Assembly (NCBI GenBank): GCA_041180805.1
Contig: JBEGQX010000150.1
Coordinates: 1 to 50,615, forward strand
Length of the DNA stretch: 50,615 nucleotides
Source: JBEGQX01 sp041180805
Lineage (GTDB): Bacteria > Planctomycetota > Planctomycetia > Gemmatales > Gemmataceae
Direction of reading: 5' to 3'
Under the pieces are notes generated by a model that was given only the letters and a program-made list of their open reading frames with translations, did not search any database and had not been told where the DNA came from. Position numbers and translations under genes: made by a program. Each line of letters begins with the position of its first letter. Position 1 is the first letter of the stretch. Below are positions 25,171-33,900 of the stretch, in pieces.

Positions 25171-27756
25171 TTACGACTTACCAAGTTCCCTTTGCCAGCG
25201 TTTTACTTCCTCGAGCAGGTCCGCGGGATCAATTCTGGAAAGATCGACCTCACGCACGGAATCAAGAATTGGATCGTGGGCCTGGGCAAAAAGACTTCCC
25301 TGGATAACCTTTGGCTTGCGAATAATGGCCTTTGCATCACTTTCTGAAAGGTGGTGCCTTTGTTCCAATTCCTCAAGAATATTCCTTGCACGGTCGAGTA
25401 CCATCCGGGGAACACCAGCCCTTTGGGCGACATGAATGCCATAACTTTGATCAGCACTGCCAGGCTCTATGCGGTGAAGAAAAACAATCCCGGAGGGAGT
25501 CTCGCGAACAATAACCTGCAGGTTTCTCAAGCCCTTGAGAAGTTCCTCCAACTGGGCAAGCTCATGATAATGGGTCGCGAAAAGCGTCCTGCAACCGACC
25601 TGATCGTGAAGAAATTCCGTGATGGCCCACGCGATGCTCACACCATCATAGGTGCTGGTGCCCCTGCCAATCTCATCAAGAATGACAAGGCTCTTGCGGG
25701 TTGCATTGTTCAGGATGTTGGCAGCCTCGGTCATTTCCACCATGAATGTGCTTTGGGATCTTCCCAACTCATCGCTGGCACCAACACGGGTGAATATGCG
25801 ATCGGTCAGACCCACTGTGGCGCGAGATGCCGGCACAAAACTTCCCACATGAGCCAGCAGGGTGATCAGGGCCACCTGCCTGATGTACACACTTTTTCCA
25901 CCCATGTTCGGACCGGTGATCAGGTGAAACATCCCATCCCTGGAACCCAGACAGGCGCTATTGGGAACAAAGGTTCCGGTGGGCATGGTCTGTTCCAAAA
26001 CCGGATGTTTTCCATCCACAATTTCCAGAACACTGTCATCAACAATCTTGGGTCGAACCCAGCCTCGCTCGGAGGCGATCTCCCCAAGTCCACAAAGGGC
26101 ATCCGCATGCGCCAGAGATTCCGCAATATTCACCAGGATTGCCGCATGGCTGCACACTTCGTCGCGCAATTTCAAGAAAAGCTCGTACTCGCGTTTTTCG
26201 AGTTTATCCTGCGCGGTGAGAACCTTTTCTTCCTGTTCCTTGAGTTCAGCCGTAATATACCGTTCCGCATTCTTGAGAGTTTGCTTGCGCTGGTAATCCG
26301 GCGGAACCTTGGAAGTATGCGTATGGGTGACTTCGATGTAATAACCAAAGACCTGGTTAAAGCCAACTTTCAGGCTGGAGATTCCCGTGCGGGTGATCTC
26401 CTGAGCCTGGAATGTGGCTATCCATTCCTTGCCGGATGTGGCAATCTGCCGAAGTTCATCCAAGTCGGCATCATATCCCGGCCGGATAATTCCACCTTCC
26501 TTCGGTGAAAGCGGAAGTTGATCTTCGAGTGCGACCTGCAATTTCTGCCGTAATTCCGGCAATGGCTGAATCTGCGAGGCCAGCGATCGCAGAAGATCGC
26601 AAGGCGATCTCTCCAGTGCTGCCCGTACCTCAGGTAACACCAAAAGTGTTTTTCCAACAGCACCAAGATCCCTTGGAGTTGCCCTTTGGGTGCCAACACG
26701 CGCTGACAACCTTTGAAGATCGTAACTGCGGGACAACGCATCCCGAAGATCGGAACGAAGGCGATAGTCTCCGCGGAAAACTTCCACCGCATCCTGCCGG
26801 GCACGAATGGAAGCCAGATCACTTAATGGCACAAGAAGCCAATCACCCAGCAACCGGGCACCCATGGGTGTGGATGTTCTATCCAGGCAATGCAAAAGTG
26901 AACCTTCCCTGCCCCCTTCCCTCATGGTACGGGTAAGTTCCAAGCTGCGACGGGTGACCTCATCCAAAACCAGACTGGAGCCCTTTTCGCATGGCTGGAT
27001 TTTTCGCAGGTGCACCAGCGCGGATTTCAGTGTCTCCTGCAGGTAGGAAAGCAATGCGCCTGCGGCCCGCAGACATACCTGTTTGTCATCAAACCCAAAC
27101 CCCGTGAGCGTGGAAACCCCAAACTGTTTGTGCAACTCCCCTTGGGCAAACCCGGACTCAAAAGTCCAATCGGCGCGGGGTGAAAGTGCCGCTTCGGGCA
27201 TTCGCAGGTGCAAGTCCAGGGGTGGCAGTGGATTTTTTGGATCGTCTGGATAGATGATTTCGGAAGGGTGAATCCTTTCAAGATGATCGAGGATTTCGCC
27301 AGGCTGGCCATCCAGCGCATGAAAACTTCCCGTGGAAAGTTCCACCCAGGCCAAGCCCCACGGCTGGTTCCTGGCACCCTGCACCACACAGGCAAGATGG
27401 TTGGATCTGCGGGGGTCCAGCAGGTCCTCCTCGGTGAGTGTTCCCGGGGTAACTATGCGGGTGACTTCCCTGCGCACCAAACCCTTGGCTTCGGAGGCAT
27501 CCTGAACCTGGTCACACACAGCAACCTTTTTGCCCGCAAGCAAAAGCTTGCGCAGATGATTCTCCAGGGAATGGTGGGGAAAACCAGCCATCGGGACAGT
27601 CTTGTCACGCGATGTAAGAGTCAGGCCAAGGATGCGGGCGGCATCCTCGGCATCGCTGTTGAATAATTCGTAAAAATCACCCATACGAAAAAGCAGCATC
27701 ATACCGGGGTGGCTGTTCTTCGCCTCCTGGTACTGCTGCATCATGGGTGTGGACAT
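25171..27756 (-). CDS. mutS: DNA mismatch repair protein MutS
   Basis: 861 residues, close to the 853 of Escherichia coli MutS. The mismatch-binding FYE motif (RMGDFYELF) is near residue 25. The ATPase carries Walker A in GPNMGGKSVYIR, the Walker B region VILDEIGRGTSTYDG, and FATHYHEL. It recognises mismatches and activates MutL. The gene is carried in the run between an RsbW-like kinase and the FHA-like gene, probably by co-transcription rather than function. The long overlapping frames on + are shadows. Confidence 0.97.
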   Translation of the reverse strand: MSTPMMQQYQEAKNSHPGMMLLFRMGDFYELFNSDAEDAARILGLTLTSRDKTVPMAGFPHHSLENHLRKLLLAGKKVAVCDQVQDASEAKGLVRREVTRIVTPGTLTEEDLLDPRRSNHLACVVQGARNQPWGLAWVELSTGSFHALDGQPGEILDHLERIHPSEIIYPDDPKNPLPPLDLHLRMPEAALSPRADWTFESGFAQGELHKQFGVSTLTGFGFDDKQVCLRAAGALLSYLQETLKSALVHLRKIQPCEKGSSLVLDEVTRRSLELTRTMREGGREGSLLHCLDRTSTPMGARLLGDWLLVPLSDLASIRARQDAVEVFRGDYRLRSDLRDALSRSYDLQRLSARVGTQRATPRDLGAVGKTLLVLPEVRAALERSPCDLLRSLASQIQPLPELRQKLQVALEDQLPLSPKEGGIIRPGYDADLDELRQIATSGKEWIATFQAQEITRTGISSLKVGFNQVFGYYIEVTHTHTSKVPPDYQRKQTLKNAERYITAELKEQEEKVLTAQDKLEKREYELFLKLRDEVCSHAAILVNIAESLAHADALCGLGEIASERGWVRPKIVDDSVLEIVDGKHPVLEQTMPTGTFVPNSACLGSRDGMFHLITGPNMGGKSVYIRQVALITLLAHVGSFVPASRATVGLTDRIFTRVGASDELGRSQSTFMVEMTEAANILNNATRKSLVILDEIGRGTSTYDGVSIAWAITEFLHDQVGCRTLFATHYHELAQLEELLKGLRNLQVIVRETPSGIVFLHRIEPGSADQSYGIHVAQRAGVPRMVLDRARNILEELEQRHHLSESDAKAIIRKPKVIQGSLFAQAHDPILDSVREVDLSRIDPADLLEEVKRWQRELGKS

Positions 27757-27784
27757 TTATCTGATCGTCTGGATGATATAGGGA

Positions 27785-28207
27785 TCAGGCTTTTTTGAAG
27801 ACTTTTTTCATCCGAACTGAGTTGCCCTTGTCGTTGTAATTAACCTCTGTCATGTAGTGGCGCATAAGCATTAGGCCACGACCACAGGGCCGCTCAAGGT
27901 TTTCAATATCTGTCGGATCAGGAACATCCAGGGGATCAAACCCCGGGCCTTCATCACTGATCATGATTTCAAATACTTCCGCATTCAAAAGGTATTTGAC
28001 AAAGACCTTCTTGCTAAGGTCCATTTGGTTACCATGCTTGATGGCGTTTACCAGCGCTTCTTCCAAAGCAAGACGAATGCAGAAAACATCCTTGCTGGGG
28101 GCGTTTACCTCGGTAAGGCCCTGCTCGAAAACATCCTGTAGTTTCCTTGCTTCGGCAGTATCCGAAGGAATAACAACTTCTTTGGCCGATGTTTCAAAAT
28201 CAGACAC
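27785..28207 (-). CDS. RsbW-like anti-sigma factor / Ser-Thr kinase (HATPase)
   Basis: 140 residues. GHKL ATPase boxes are visible: N box ALEEALVNAIKHGN, G1 SDEGPGFDP, and GRGLMLMRHY. RsbW/SpoIIAB relatives phosphorylate a STAS antagonist and may sequester a sigma factor. GTG at 28207 is the start. It lies 121 bases after a STAS protein, a typical partner pair. No sigma factor is seen nearby, so the output may be elsewhere or the pair may act on another protein. Confidence 0.9.
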   Translation of the reverse strand: MSDFETSAKEVVIPSDTAEARKLQDVFEQGLTEVNAPSKDVFCIRLALEEALVNAIKHGNQMDLSKKVFVKYLLNAEVFEIMISDEGPGFDPLDVPDPTDIENLERPCGRGLMLMRHYMTEVNYNDKGNSVRMKKVFKKA

Positions 28208-28328
28208 GGATGGCTCTCGACTTGGATTTACCGGTTTCTAAAATCCTTTTTCAACACTATTAAAGGGCTTCGTGCCTTTAAACTATTGCAAATAGCAGAA
28301 TTGACTTTGGGCAAAAATCATTTCCGTC

Positions 28329-28694
28329 TTAGAATGATTGCAATCCAGCTTGCTCATCTTCCTTGATCTTAAAGAACTTGTCGAGCTTGGTGATCTCGAA
28401 TACTTCCTTGATCTCAGGCTTGATGTTGCAAAGAACCAGCTTGCCACCCGAGGTGTTAGCCTTCTTATTCAGGGTGATCAACTTACCCAATGCAGCACTG
28501 GAGAGATAATCCACATTGCCAAAGTTCAGGAGAATCTTTTTCTTGTTCTCCACATCAACCAACTCAAACAATTGTTCGCCAATGATGGCAATGTTTTGCT
28601 CGTCTAGAATCTTCTTGTCAACGAAGTTCACAACGGTCACATCGCCGATCTCTTCAACTTCCAGTCGGCTTTTGCGTGGTGGTTGTCCCGACAT
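28329..28694 (-). CDS. STAS-domain anti-anti-sigma factor
   Basis: 121 residues with the STAS fold. The phospho-site region VDYLSSAALGKLITL matches the conserved DxxSSAG-like segment, where the Ser is phosphorylated by an RsbW-type kinase. GGGGAG lies 9 bases before the ATG at 28694. This is the first gene of the leftward run, so it probably gates the expression or activity of what follows through the neighbouring HATPase protein. Confidence 0.9.
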   Translation of the reverse strand: MSGQPPRKSRLEVEEIGDVTVVNFVDKKILDEQNIAIIGEQLFELVDVENKKKILLNFGNVDYLSSAALGKLITLNKKANTSGGKLVLCNIKPEIKEVFEITKLDKFFKIKEDEQAGLQSF

Positions 28695-28925
28695 AAATCA
28701 AAACTCCCCAAAAGATACTTCAAGCCCCGCAGGAGCTACTTTGAAATCACCCTGTATAATAAACAGAATAATAACCGGTATAATCATTAAGCTAAAAGAC
28801 TTCATGGGGAAGTCAAGCCAAAAAGCATCAACTTGATCCAATAAGATAGTGGTTGGTGATTGTGCCATGTAAACTTTAACCGCCTGCCATTTTCACCAGC
28901 CAACAAAAGACCACCAGAGTTATGC
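28695..28925. promoter_or_regulatory. Divergent intergenic region, AT-rich, with TATAAT hexamers
   Basis: 231 bases separating the leftward signalling run from the rightward sulfur cluster. Two TATAAT hexamers read on + at 28755-28760 and 28779-28784, in an AT-rich tract. Neither has a good -35 box at 16-18 bases. Promoters for both directions are expected here, but I cannot assign them. Confidence 0.35.
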
Positions 28926-29483
28926 ATGGATGAACTTTCCGAAGAAGATGAAAGAAAATTCCAAGAGATAGTCCGCCAGTTGGAATCATCGGCTGGTAAG
29001 CCATGCAATCATTGCCAAAAACGCCTTCAGTCAACGGATATACTCTACTCCAACGCCCTGGGCTTCAAGGATTTCCCCAGGTGCCTGGATTGCCTTTGCC
29101 ATGGCTTGAAAAGAGAACGACAGGAACTTCTTGAACAACTCATGCAACACATTCAGCGAAGACCCTGCCTAAGGAAAGCCTACGAAGTTTCCTGCGACAA
29201 ATTGAATACCAACAGCATGGGGCCTCTCAACTTTCCCAGCGGCGGTAAACCGCCTGAAAGTGAACCCGAGTTTGATAATCTCTGGGATGCCGGAGACCTG
29301 GGTTGCGGGGACTTGGTACTGTTACTAAAGGGAAAGCTGAAATCGCTGGCAGCAGGGGCGGTTCTTAAAGTTGTTGCAACTGACCCCGGCGCACCTGAAG
29401 ATATTCCTGCCTGGTGCAACATGACCCGACACAAACTGGTGTACTTCAAACACCCGCAATATTTCATCCAATCGAAGGGATAA
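28926..29483 (+). CDS. Zinc-ribbon-like / TusA-family sulfurtransferase fusion
   Basis: 185 residues from ATG 28926; a TTG further upstream would add a tail with no support. The N-terminal half has Cys pairs CNHC (27-30) and CLDC (53-56), which look like a metal-binding zinc ribbon. Residues about 120-185 match the TusA family: DLGCGDLVLLLKGKLKSLA with Cys127, then LKVVATDPGAPEDIPAW and the TRHKL end. TusA relays sulfur as a persulfide; here the canonical CP is CG. It precedes a DsrE-family gene by 3 bases, and a TusA-MetE fusion follows, so it likely acts in sulfur transfer with both. Confidence 0.78.
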   Translation: MDELSEEDERKFQEIVRQLESSAGKPCNHCQKRLQSTDILYSNALGFKDFPRCLDCLCHGLKRERQELLEQLMQHIQRRPCLRKAYEVSCDKLNTNSMGPLNFPSGGKPPESEPEFDNLWDAGDLGCGDLVLLLKGKLKSLAAGAVLKVVATDPGAPEDIPAWCNMTRHKLVYFKHPQYFIQSKG

Positions 29484-29486
29484 AGT

Positions 29487-29849
29487 ATGAGCAACAAATT
29501 CGTGATAAGCCTTACCTGCGCCACGGACAACCCAGACCGGGCAACCGTGGCCTTTGTGGTTGCCAACGCCGCAGTTGCCAGCGATCGTGATACCGTGGTG
29601 TTCCTAAGTATCGAGGGGGTGCGCCTTTCGCAAAAAGGCGTTGCAGAATCAATCCATGAGGAAGGCTTCGCACCCTTGAAAGACCTTATTGCCAATTTCG
29701 CCCAGGCAGGTGGCAAAATATTTGTCTGTTCCCCATGCTTTAAGAAGCGAAAGCTCGATGAAAGCAACCTGGTTCCGGGTGCCGTCATTGTGGGTGGGGC
29801 AAAACTTGTTGAGTTCATGGCGGATGGAGCACCCTCACTTTCCTACTAG
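29487..29849 (+). CDS. DsrE-family protein
   Basis: 120 residues. The fold signature (FVISLTCATDNPDRATVAF, then VVFLSIEGVRL and CSPCF) matches the DsrE/DsrF/TusD-like family, which relays sulfur or forms heteromers with sulfurtransferases. Cys81 and Cys84 form a C-x2-C at the usual active position. It lies 3 bases after the TusA-like gene and 10 bases before the TusA-MetE fusion, so it probably works in the same sulfur relay. Confidence 0.85.
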   Translation: MSNKFVISLTCATDNPDRATVAFVVANAAVASDRDTVVFLSIEGVRLSQKGVAESIHEEGFAPLKDLIANFAQAGGKIFVCSPCFKKRKLDESNLVPGAVIVGGAKLVEFMADGAPSLSY

Positions 29850-29859
29850 GTTTTAGCTG

Positions 29860-31356
29860 ATGGATTGGGTTGCAAAACACAAAGATTTACCACATGCATC
29901 TTTCCATGGCGGCGACATGGATTGTGGCAACGGCCTTTTGCTGCTGATCAGAAAGCATCTTGGCCCGTTGGAACCCGGCCAGCTTCTGGAAATTCTTTCC
30001 ACCGAAGTTTCCGTGGACGAGGATCTTCCCGCCTGGGCCAGGCTGACAGGCAACGTCCTTGTCTCCAGGACAATCGAAGGCAAAACGCGCAGCTTCCTTA
30101 TTCGAAAGGCGCAAGGAACCAAATCCACCCCGAATACCGAACCACACGTATCTGTTCCAAATCTTTCCGCGGCCTTGGCGCATACCCGCATCAACACTCT
30201 GCCGGATTTCTGTGTAACCGGCATTGGTTCCTGGCCCAGACCAGGCTGGATGTTGCAAGCCATCCATAATCGATTGGAAAATCGACTTGGAGAAAACGAA
30301 TTTCAGGCCACCGCCGATGATGCTGTGCGTCTGGTGGTTCAAGCCCAATTACAGGCCGGCGCAGACCTGATCACCGATGGTGAGCAGCGACGCGACAGCT
30401 ATGCCAGCTTTATTGGATCCCGACTTGGAAATTGCCAGTTGGTTCCCATCGTGGACCTGCTGCCTTATGTGGATGATCCTGAAAAATTCAAGAAAGAGCT
30501 GGAATCGCTGGATGTACCCGGTGAAAGCATCCATCACCCGGCAGTGTTCGGACCCATTTCCCGCGAGAAGCCCCTGGTTGCCCATGAACTGAGGTTTCTG
30601 CAAACACTAACCGAAAAACCATGCAAGGTGGCATTGCCAGGCCCTTATTTGTTGACTCGCACTCTCTGGCTGGAATGCGTTTCTGAAAAGGTCTATAAAC
30701 AGCGGGAAGACCTTGCAAACGATGTGATTCGAATACTTCGGGAAGAAATCGAGGAATTATTGAGGCTAAATCCCGCCGTCATTCAGCTTGATGAACCCGT
30801 TCTAACCGACATTGTATTTGGAAGGCCATCGAAGCAACGCAGTTTCATGTGTGGGGCACTGGGTGAAAAAAAGGCGCCGGCACAGGAACTGGAATTCGCC
30901 TCCGAATGTTTGCGACGAACCCTGGAAGGCTTTCCCCGCGAAAAGTTTGCCCTGCACATTTGCAGGGGTAACTGGTCCAGGGATGAGGCCGTTGCCCTGG
31001 CGGGTGACTACAGACCCCTTCTGGGTTTATTGAAGCATGTACCCGTGGGAATTCTTTACTTGGAAATGTGCACACCCCGCGCAGGTGAAATGGAAGTTCT
31101 TGCGGGATTGGACAGCGATTTCAAACTGGGCCTGGGCGTGGTCAATCCAAAAAGGGAACAGGCTGAAAGTGTTCAGGAAATCCTTTCCAAGGCAGAACAT
31201 GCCGTACAGCTTTTTGGCTTCAAACGGGTGATGCTGAATCCCGATTGTGGTTTTGCAACATTTGCAGACAGCCCGATATCTTCCCGCGATATCGCCATGC
31301 AAAAAATTTCAAACATGGCTGCCGCGGCAAAAATACTCAGGGAGAAATACCCCTGA
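29860..31356 (+). CDS. TusA-like domain fused to MetE-type zinc methyltransferase
   Basis: 498 residues. Residues about 1-82 resemble TusA (GGDMDCGNGLLLLIRK with Cys22, then DLPAWARLTG; the second Cys seen in the sister protein is absent). Residues 115-498 match the catalytic half of cobalamin-independent methionine synthase (MetE, II family). The zinc ligand set is complete: His366 and Cys368 (LHICRGN), Glu402 (YLEMC) and Cys463 (NPDCGF). The N-terminal folate domain of full MetE is absent, as in 'core-MetE' proteins, which can use corrinoid methyl donors. It may make methionine from homocysteine, or methylate a carrier-bound thiol. Fusion to a sulfur carrier and the neighbouring TusA and DsrE genes support a linked system. 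Confidence 0.85.
   Translation: MDWVAKHKDLPHASFHGGDMDCGNGLLLLIRKHLGPLEPGQLLEILSTEVSVDEDLPAWARLTGNVLVSRTIEGKTRSFLIRKAQGTKSTPNTEPHVSVPNLSAALAHTRINTLPDFCVTGIGSWPRPGWMLQAIHNRLENRLGENEFQATADDAVRLVVQAQLQAGADLITDGEQRRDSYASFIGSRLGNCQLVPIVDLLPYVDDPEKFKKELESLDVPGESIHHPAVFGPISREKPLVAHELRFLQTLTEKPCKVALPGPYLLTRTLWLECVSEKVYKQREDLANDVIRILREEIEELLRLNPAVIQLDEPVLTDIVFGRPSKQRSFMCGALGEKKAPAQELEFASECLRRTLEGFPREKFALHICRGNWSRDEAVALAGDYRPLLGLLKHVPVGILYLEMCTPRAGEMEVLAGLDSDFKLGLGVVNPKREQAESVQEILSKAEHAVQLFGFKRVMLNPDCGFATFADSPISSRDIAMQKISNMAAAAKILREKYP
31339..31344 (+). promoter_or_regulatory. Ribosome binding site deciding a CTG start
   Basis: AGGGAG lies 8 bases before a CTG at 31353 that overlaps the previous stop (CTGA). 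The in-frame TTG at 31362 would be 17 bases away, too far. This favours CTG as the start of the glycosyltransferase. Confidence 0.45.
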
Positions 31357-32093
31357 ACCATTTGATTTCCTTCATTCTACCCGCGCATAACGAGGAAGCC
31401 TTTTTGCCGGCCGCGATTGATTCCATCCACCGTTCCGCAAAACAAATGGATTTGAATTACGAGGTCATTGTTTCCAATGATGCGTCCACCGATCGCACCG
31501 GTGAAATCGCAAGCTCGCTGGGTACCCGGGTATTGGATGTGAACTTTCGCAAGATTGCCTCGGTTCGCAACGCAGGTGCCAAAGTCGCCAGGGGGGAAAT
31601 CCTTTTCTTTATGGATTCCGACACAAAGCTGACAACAGAAGCCCTCGCGGAAAGCCTTCAGGCACTAAAGGCTGGCGCTTCGGGTGGGGGTTGTCATTTC
31701 AACTACGATGTAAAAATCCCGCTATGGGCTCGAATCCTTCACCCCATGGGACTTTTCCTGGGAAGAATTTTCGGGCTGGTGGGTGGGTGCGCGGTCTTTT
31801 GCTGGAGGAAAAAGTTCGAAGAGGTGGGAGGCTTTCCTGAAGATTACTATGCCGCCGAGGATGTGGCGTTTTCCCGGGCACTAAAAAAGACCGGCAGGTT
31901 TGTCATCCCCAGGGCACGGGTTACCACATCGGCAAGAAAACTCTGGACCATGCGACCCATGAAGACCACCTGGCTGGTGCTTAAACTGGTGTTTTTAGGA
32001 CCCTCTGGATTCCGCAAAAAACAGGGATTGGAACTTTGGTATGAAAAACACCCAGATGACCCTGTGTACGATCAGCTTCGCAAAGGTTTGTGA
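31353..32093 (+). CDS. Family 2 glycosyltransferase
   Basis: 246 residues from CTG 31353 (or 243 from TTG 31362). The GT-A fold is visible: ISFILPAHNEEAFLP, VIVSNDASTDRTGEIA, and the DxD-like metal motif in FFMDSDTKL. A hydrophobic stretch near 120-140 (GRIFGLVGGCAVFCW) may associate with the membrane. It transfers a sugar to an unknown acceptor. It directly overlaps the stop of the TusA-MetE gene, so it may be carried in the transcript by chance, as it has no obvious link to sulfur chemistry. Confidence 0.85.
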   Translation: MNHLISFILPAHNEEAFLPAAIDSIHRSAKQMDLNYEVIVSNDASTDRTGEIASSLGTRVLDVNFRKIASVRNAGAKVARGEILFFMDSDTKLTTEALAESLQALKAGASGGGCHFNYDVKIPLWARILHPMGLFLGRIFGLVGGCAVFCWRKKFEEVGGFPEDYYAAEDVAFSRALKKTGRFVIPRARVTTSARKLWTMRPMKTTWLVLKLVFLGPSGFRKKQGLELWYEKHPDDPVYDQLRKGL

Positions 32094-32159
32094 TAGCTCT
32101 GTTTCCCGATAGTATGAAGGCAGAAATAAAAGAACACCAAGTTGTGAAAAGGACTAATC

Positions 32160-32741
32160 ATGGCGGCAAAAAAAATCCTGATGCTGGTGGGTGATTTTGT
32201 GGAAGATTACGAGGCCATGGTGCCTTTTCAGGCACTGCAGATGGTGGGCCACATGGTACATGCTGTTTGCCCCGGCAAAAAAAGTGGGGAATATGTGCAA
32301 ACCGCCATCCATGATTTTGAAGGACACCAAACCTATAGTGAAAAACCCGGCCACCGTTTCACCCTGAATGCCAGCTTTTCTGAAATAAATGCGGGTGATT
32401 ACGATGCGCTGCTGATTCCAGGTGGCAGGGCACCAGAGTATCTTCGCATGAACCCCGAGGTTATTAACCTTGTGAAACATTTCGCGGAAAAGAAAAAACC
32501 CATCGCAGCCATTTGCCACGGACCGCAATTGCTGGGTGCTGCCGGAGTGTTGGCAGGAAGAACTTGCTCCGCTTACCCCGCAGTGGGGCCGGAAGTCTCC
32601 GCTAGCGGTGCCACATTTGTAAACATCGGAATCGACCAGGCTCATGTGGATGGAAACCTGGTAACCGGCCCTGCCTGGCCAGCCCACCCATTATGGCTTG
32701 CCCGATTTTTGGAGATATTGGGAACAAAAATTGAGCTTTAA
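32160..32741 (+). CDS. DJ-1/PfpI family protein
   Basis: 193 residues, cytoplasmic. The nucleophile elbow AAICHGPQLL puts Cys119 and His120 in place, with Glu15 in FVEDYE. The family includes deglycases, chaperones and cysteine proteases (PfpI). The active site looks complete, but the substrate cannot be told. It is followed by a strong terminator at 32768. Confidence 0.9.
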   Translation: MAAKKILMLVGDFVEDYEAMVPFQALQMVGHMVHAVCPGKKSGEYVQTAIHDFEGHQTYSEKPGHRFTLNASFSEINAGDYDALLIPGGRAPEYLRMNPEVINLVKHFAEKKKPIAAICHGPQLLGAAGVLAGRTCSAYPAVGPEVSASGATFVNIGIDQAHVDGNLVTGPAWPAHPLWLARFLEILGTKIEL

Positions 32742-32767
32742 TTGTTAAGCAATTTCCATGTCAAGCT

Positions 32768-32793
32768 GGGGCCCTTAGGGCCCCTTTTTCTTT
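32768..32793 (+). terminator. Rho-independent terminator after DJ-1/PfpI gene
   Basis: GGGGCCC (32768-32774), a 3-base loop TTA, GGGCCCC (32778-32784), then TTTTT and further T-rich bases. This is a perfect 7-bp GC stem with a T tract, the best terminator in the window, closing the operon from 28926. Confidence 0.9.
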
Positions 32794-32877
32794 TATTACA
32801 CCTTTCTCATCATTGAATCGTCCCTTTCATTCATACCCCTTCATTGCAAGACATAATCAAATACCGATCTATCTTAA

Positions 32878-33342
32878 ATGAATAATTTCTTTTTGCTAGG
32901 TAACAGCATGGCTGCCGCATACACCGTTGGCATGATTGCGGTTTTTCTTTCCCTGATTATCAAGGTTGGGTTCGTTACGCTGGTTCTGGAATTTGTGGAC
33001 CGGTTTGGGACGGTTAAATCACACGTAAAGATGGCTATTTTGGTAGGGTTTGTGGGCATATTAGGAATGGTTTCGTCCATCATGGTGATCTATTTGTGGT
33101 CTTTAATTTTCTGGGCATACTGCGGCGTGAGCCCGAATGAGTCCTCGTATTTTTCCGCCACTTCATTTACCTCGCTTGGTTCACCCCACCGAACGCTAGT
33201 CGCACCCTGGCGCCTTCTGGAACCCTTGGAAACAGGCACTGGCATGCTTTGCACGGGAATTGATACTGCAATGATCCTCACCACCATTTCCAAGGTTTTC
33301 AAACACACACGCACTATCAACAACTTCATGGATCGCGATTGA
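32878..33342 (+). CDS. Small membrane protein resembling a two-TM ion-channel domain
   Basis: 154 residues with two or three hydrophobic segments (VGMIAVFLSLIIKVGF, MAILVGFVGILGMVSS, and a C-terminal helix). The stretch YFSATSFTSLGSP followed by WRLLEPLETGTGMLC resembles the pore region of a two-TM bacterial channel (Ion_trans_2), where the filter is usually TTLGYGD. Here it is TSLGSP, so an ion filter is not preserved. A second ATG at 32908 is possible. Confidence 0.55.
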   Translation: MNNFFLLGNSMAAAYTVGMIAVFLSLIIKVGFVTLVLEFVDRFGTVKSHVKMAILVGFVGILGMVSSIMVIYLWSLIFWAYCGVSPNESSYFSATSFTSLGSPHRTLVAPWRLLEPLETGTGMLCTGIDTAMILTTISKVFKHTRTINNFMDRD

Positions 33343-33375
33343 TATCGTGCCCAACCAGTTTGTAAAATCAGCTTC

Positions 33376-33900
33376 ATGAAAAGAAGCACATCGTTTTCAT
33401 TTTTGATGGTGGTCATTTTGACTGGAGTTTGCACAAACTGGGTTCTTACCCAAAAACTTCCAGCGAAAGTTGCAACTCATTTCAATTTCGAGGGAATCCC
33501 CGATGGATTCATGACCATCGCTGGTTATCGTTGGTTTATTTGCATTTTTTCAGGGATCTTTCCCATGTTTATGCTTTTCATGATCGGGGTGGTTCCATCC
33601 CTGTTTCCCGGCGCAACCAATATCCCCAACAGAGATTATTGGTTTCACCCGGATCGAAAAACCGCAACCATGAACTACATGTTTCGCATGGGTTGCTGGA
33701 TGGCAGCTCTTATGACCCTATTTTTTGTTGGGCTGAACTATGTTACGGTAGTTGCCAACCAGAATGACCCAATTCGCATGCCAAGTAATATTTTCTTTAT
33801 CATGCTTGGGACATTCCTCACAGGTGTTGGGACATGGGTTTTTACCCTGAATAAAAAATTCCGAAGAATGGTACCAGCCAAGATGGAAAAAGATTCATGA
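33376..33900 (+). CDS. DUF1648-domain membrane protein
   Basis: 174 residues with four hydrophobic segments. The signature LPAKVATHFNFEGIPDGFM near residues 28-46 is the DUF1648 motif, common in small membrane proteins and often next to SdpI-like immunity proteins. No function is known from the sequence. It overlaps the following gene by ATGA, so it may be a membrane helper for the secreted products. Confidence 0.85.
   Translation: MKRSTSFSFLMVVILTGVCTNWVLTQKLPAKVATHFNFEGIPDGFMTIAGYRWFICIFSGIFPMFMLFMIGVVPSLFPGATNIPNRDYWFHPDRKTATMNYMFRMGCWMAALMTLFFVGLNYVTVVANQNDPIRMPSNIFFIMLGTFLTGVGTWVFTLNKKFRRMVPAKMEKDS

Noticed and set aside
25351..26508. 385-codon rightward frame inside mutS
   Set aside because: It overlaps conserved MutS domains and has no recognisable domain or ribosome site.
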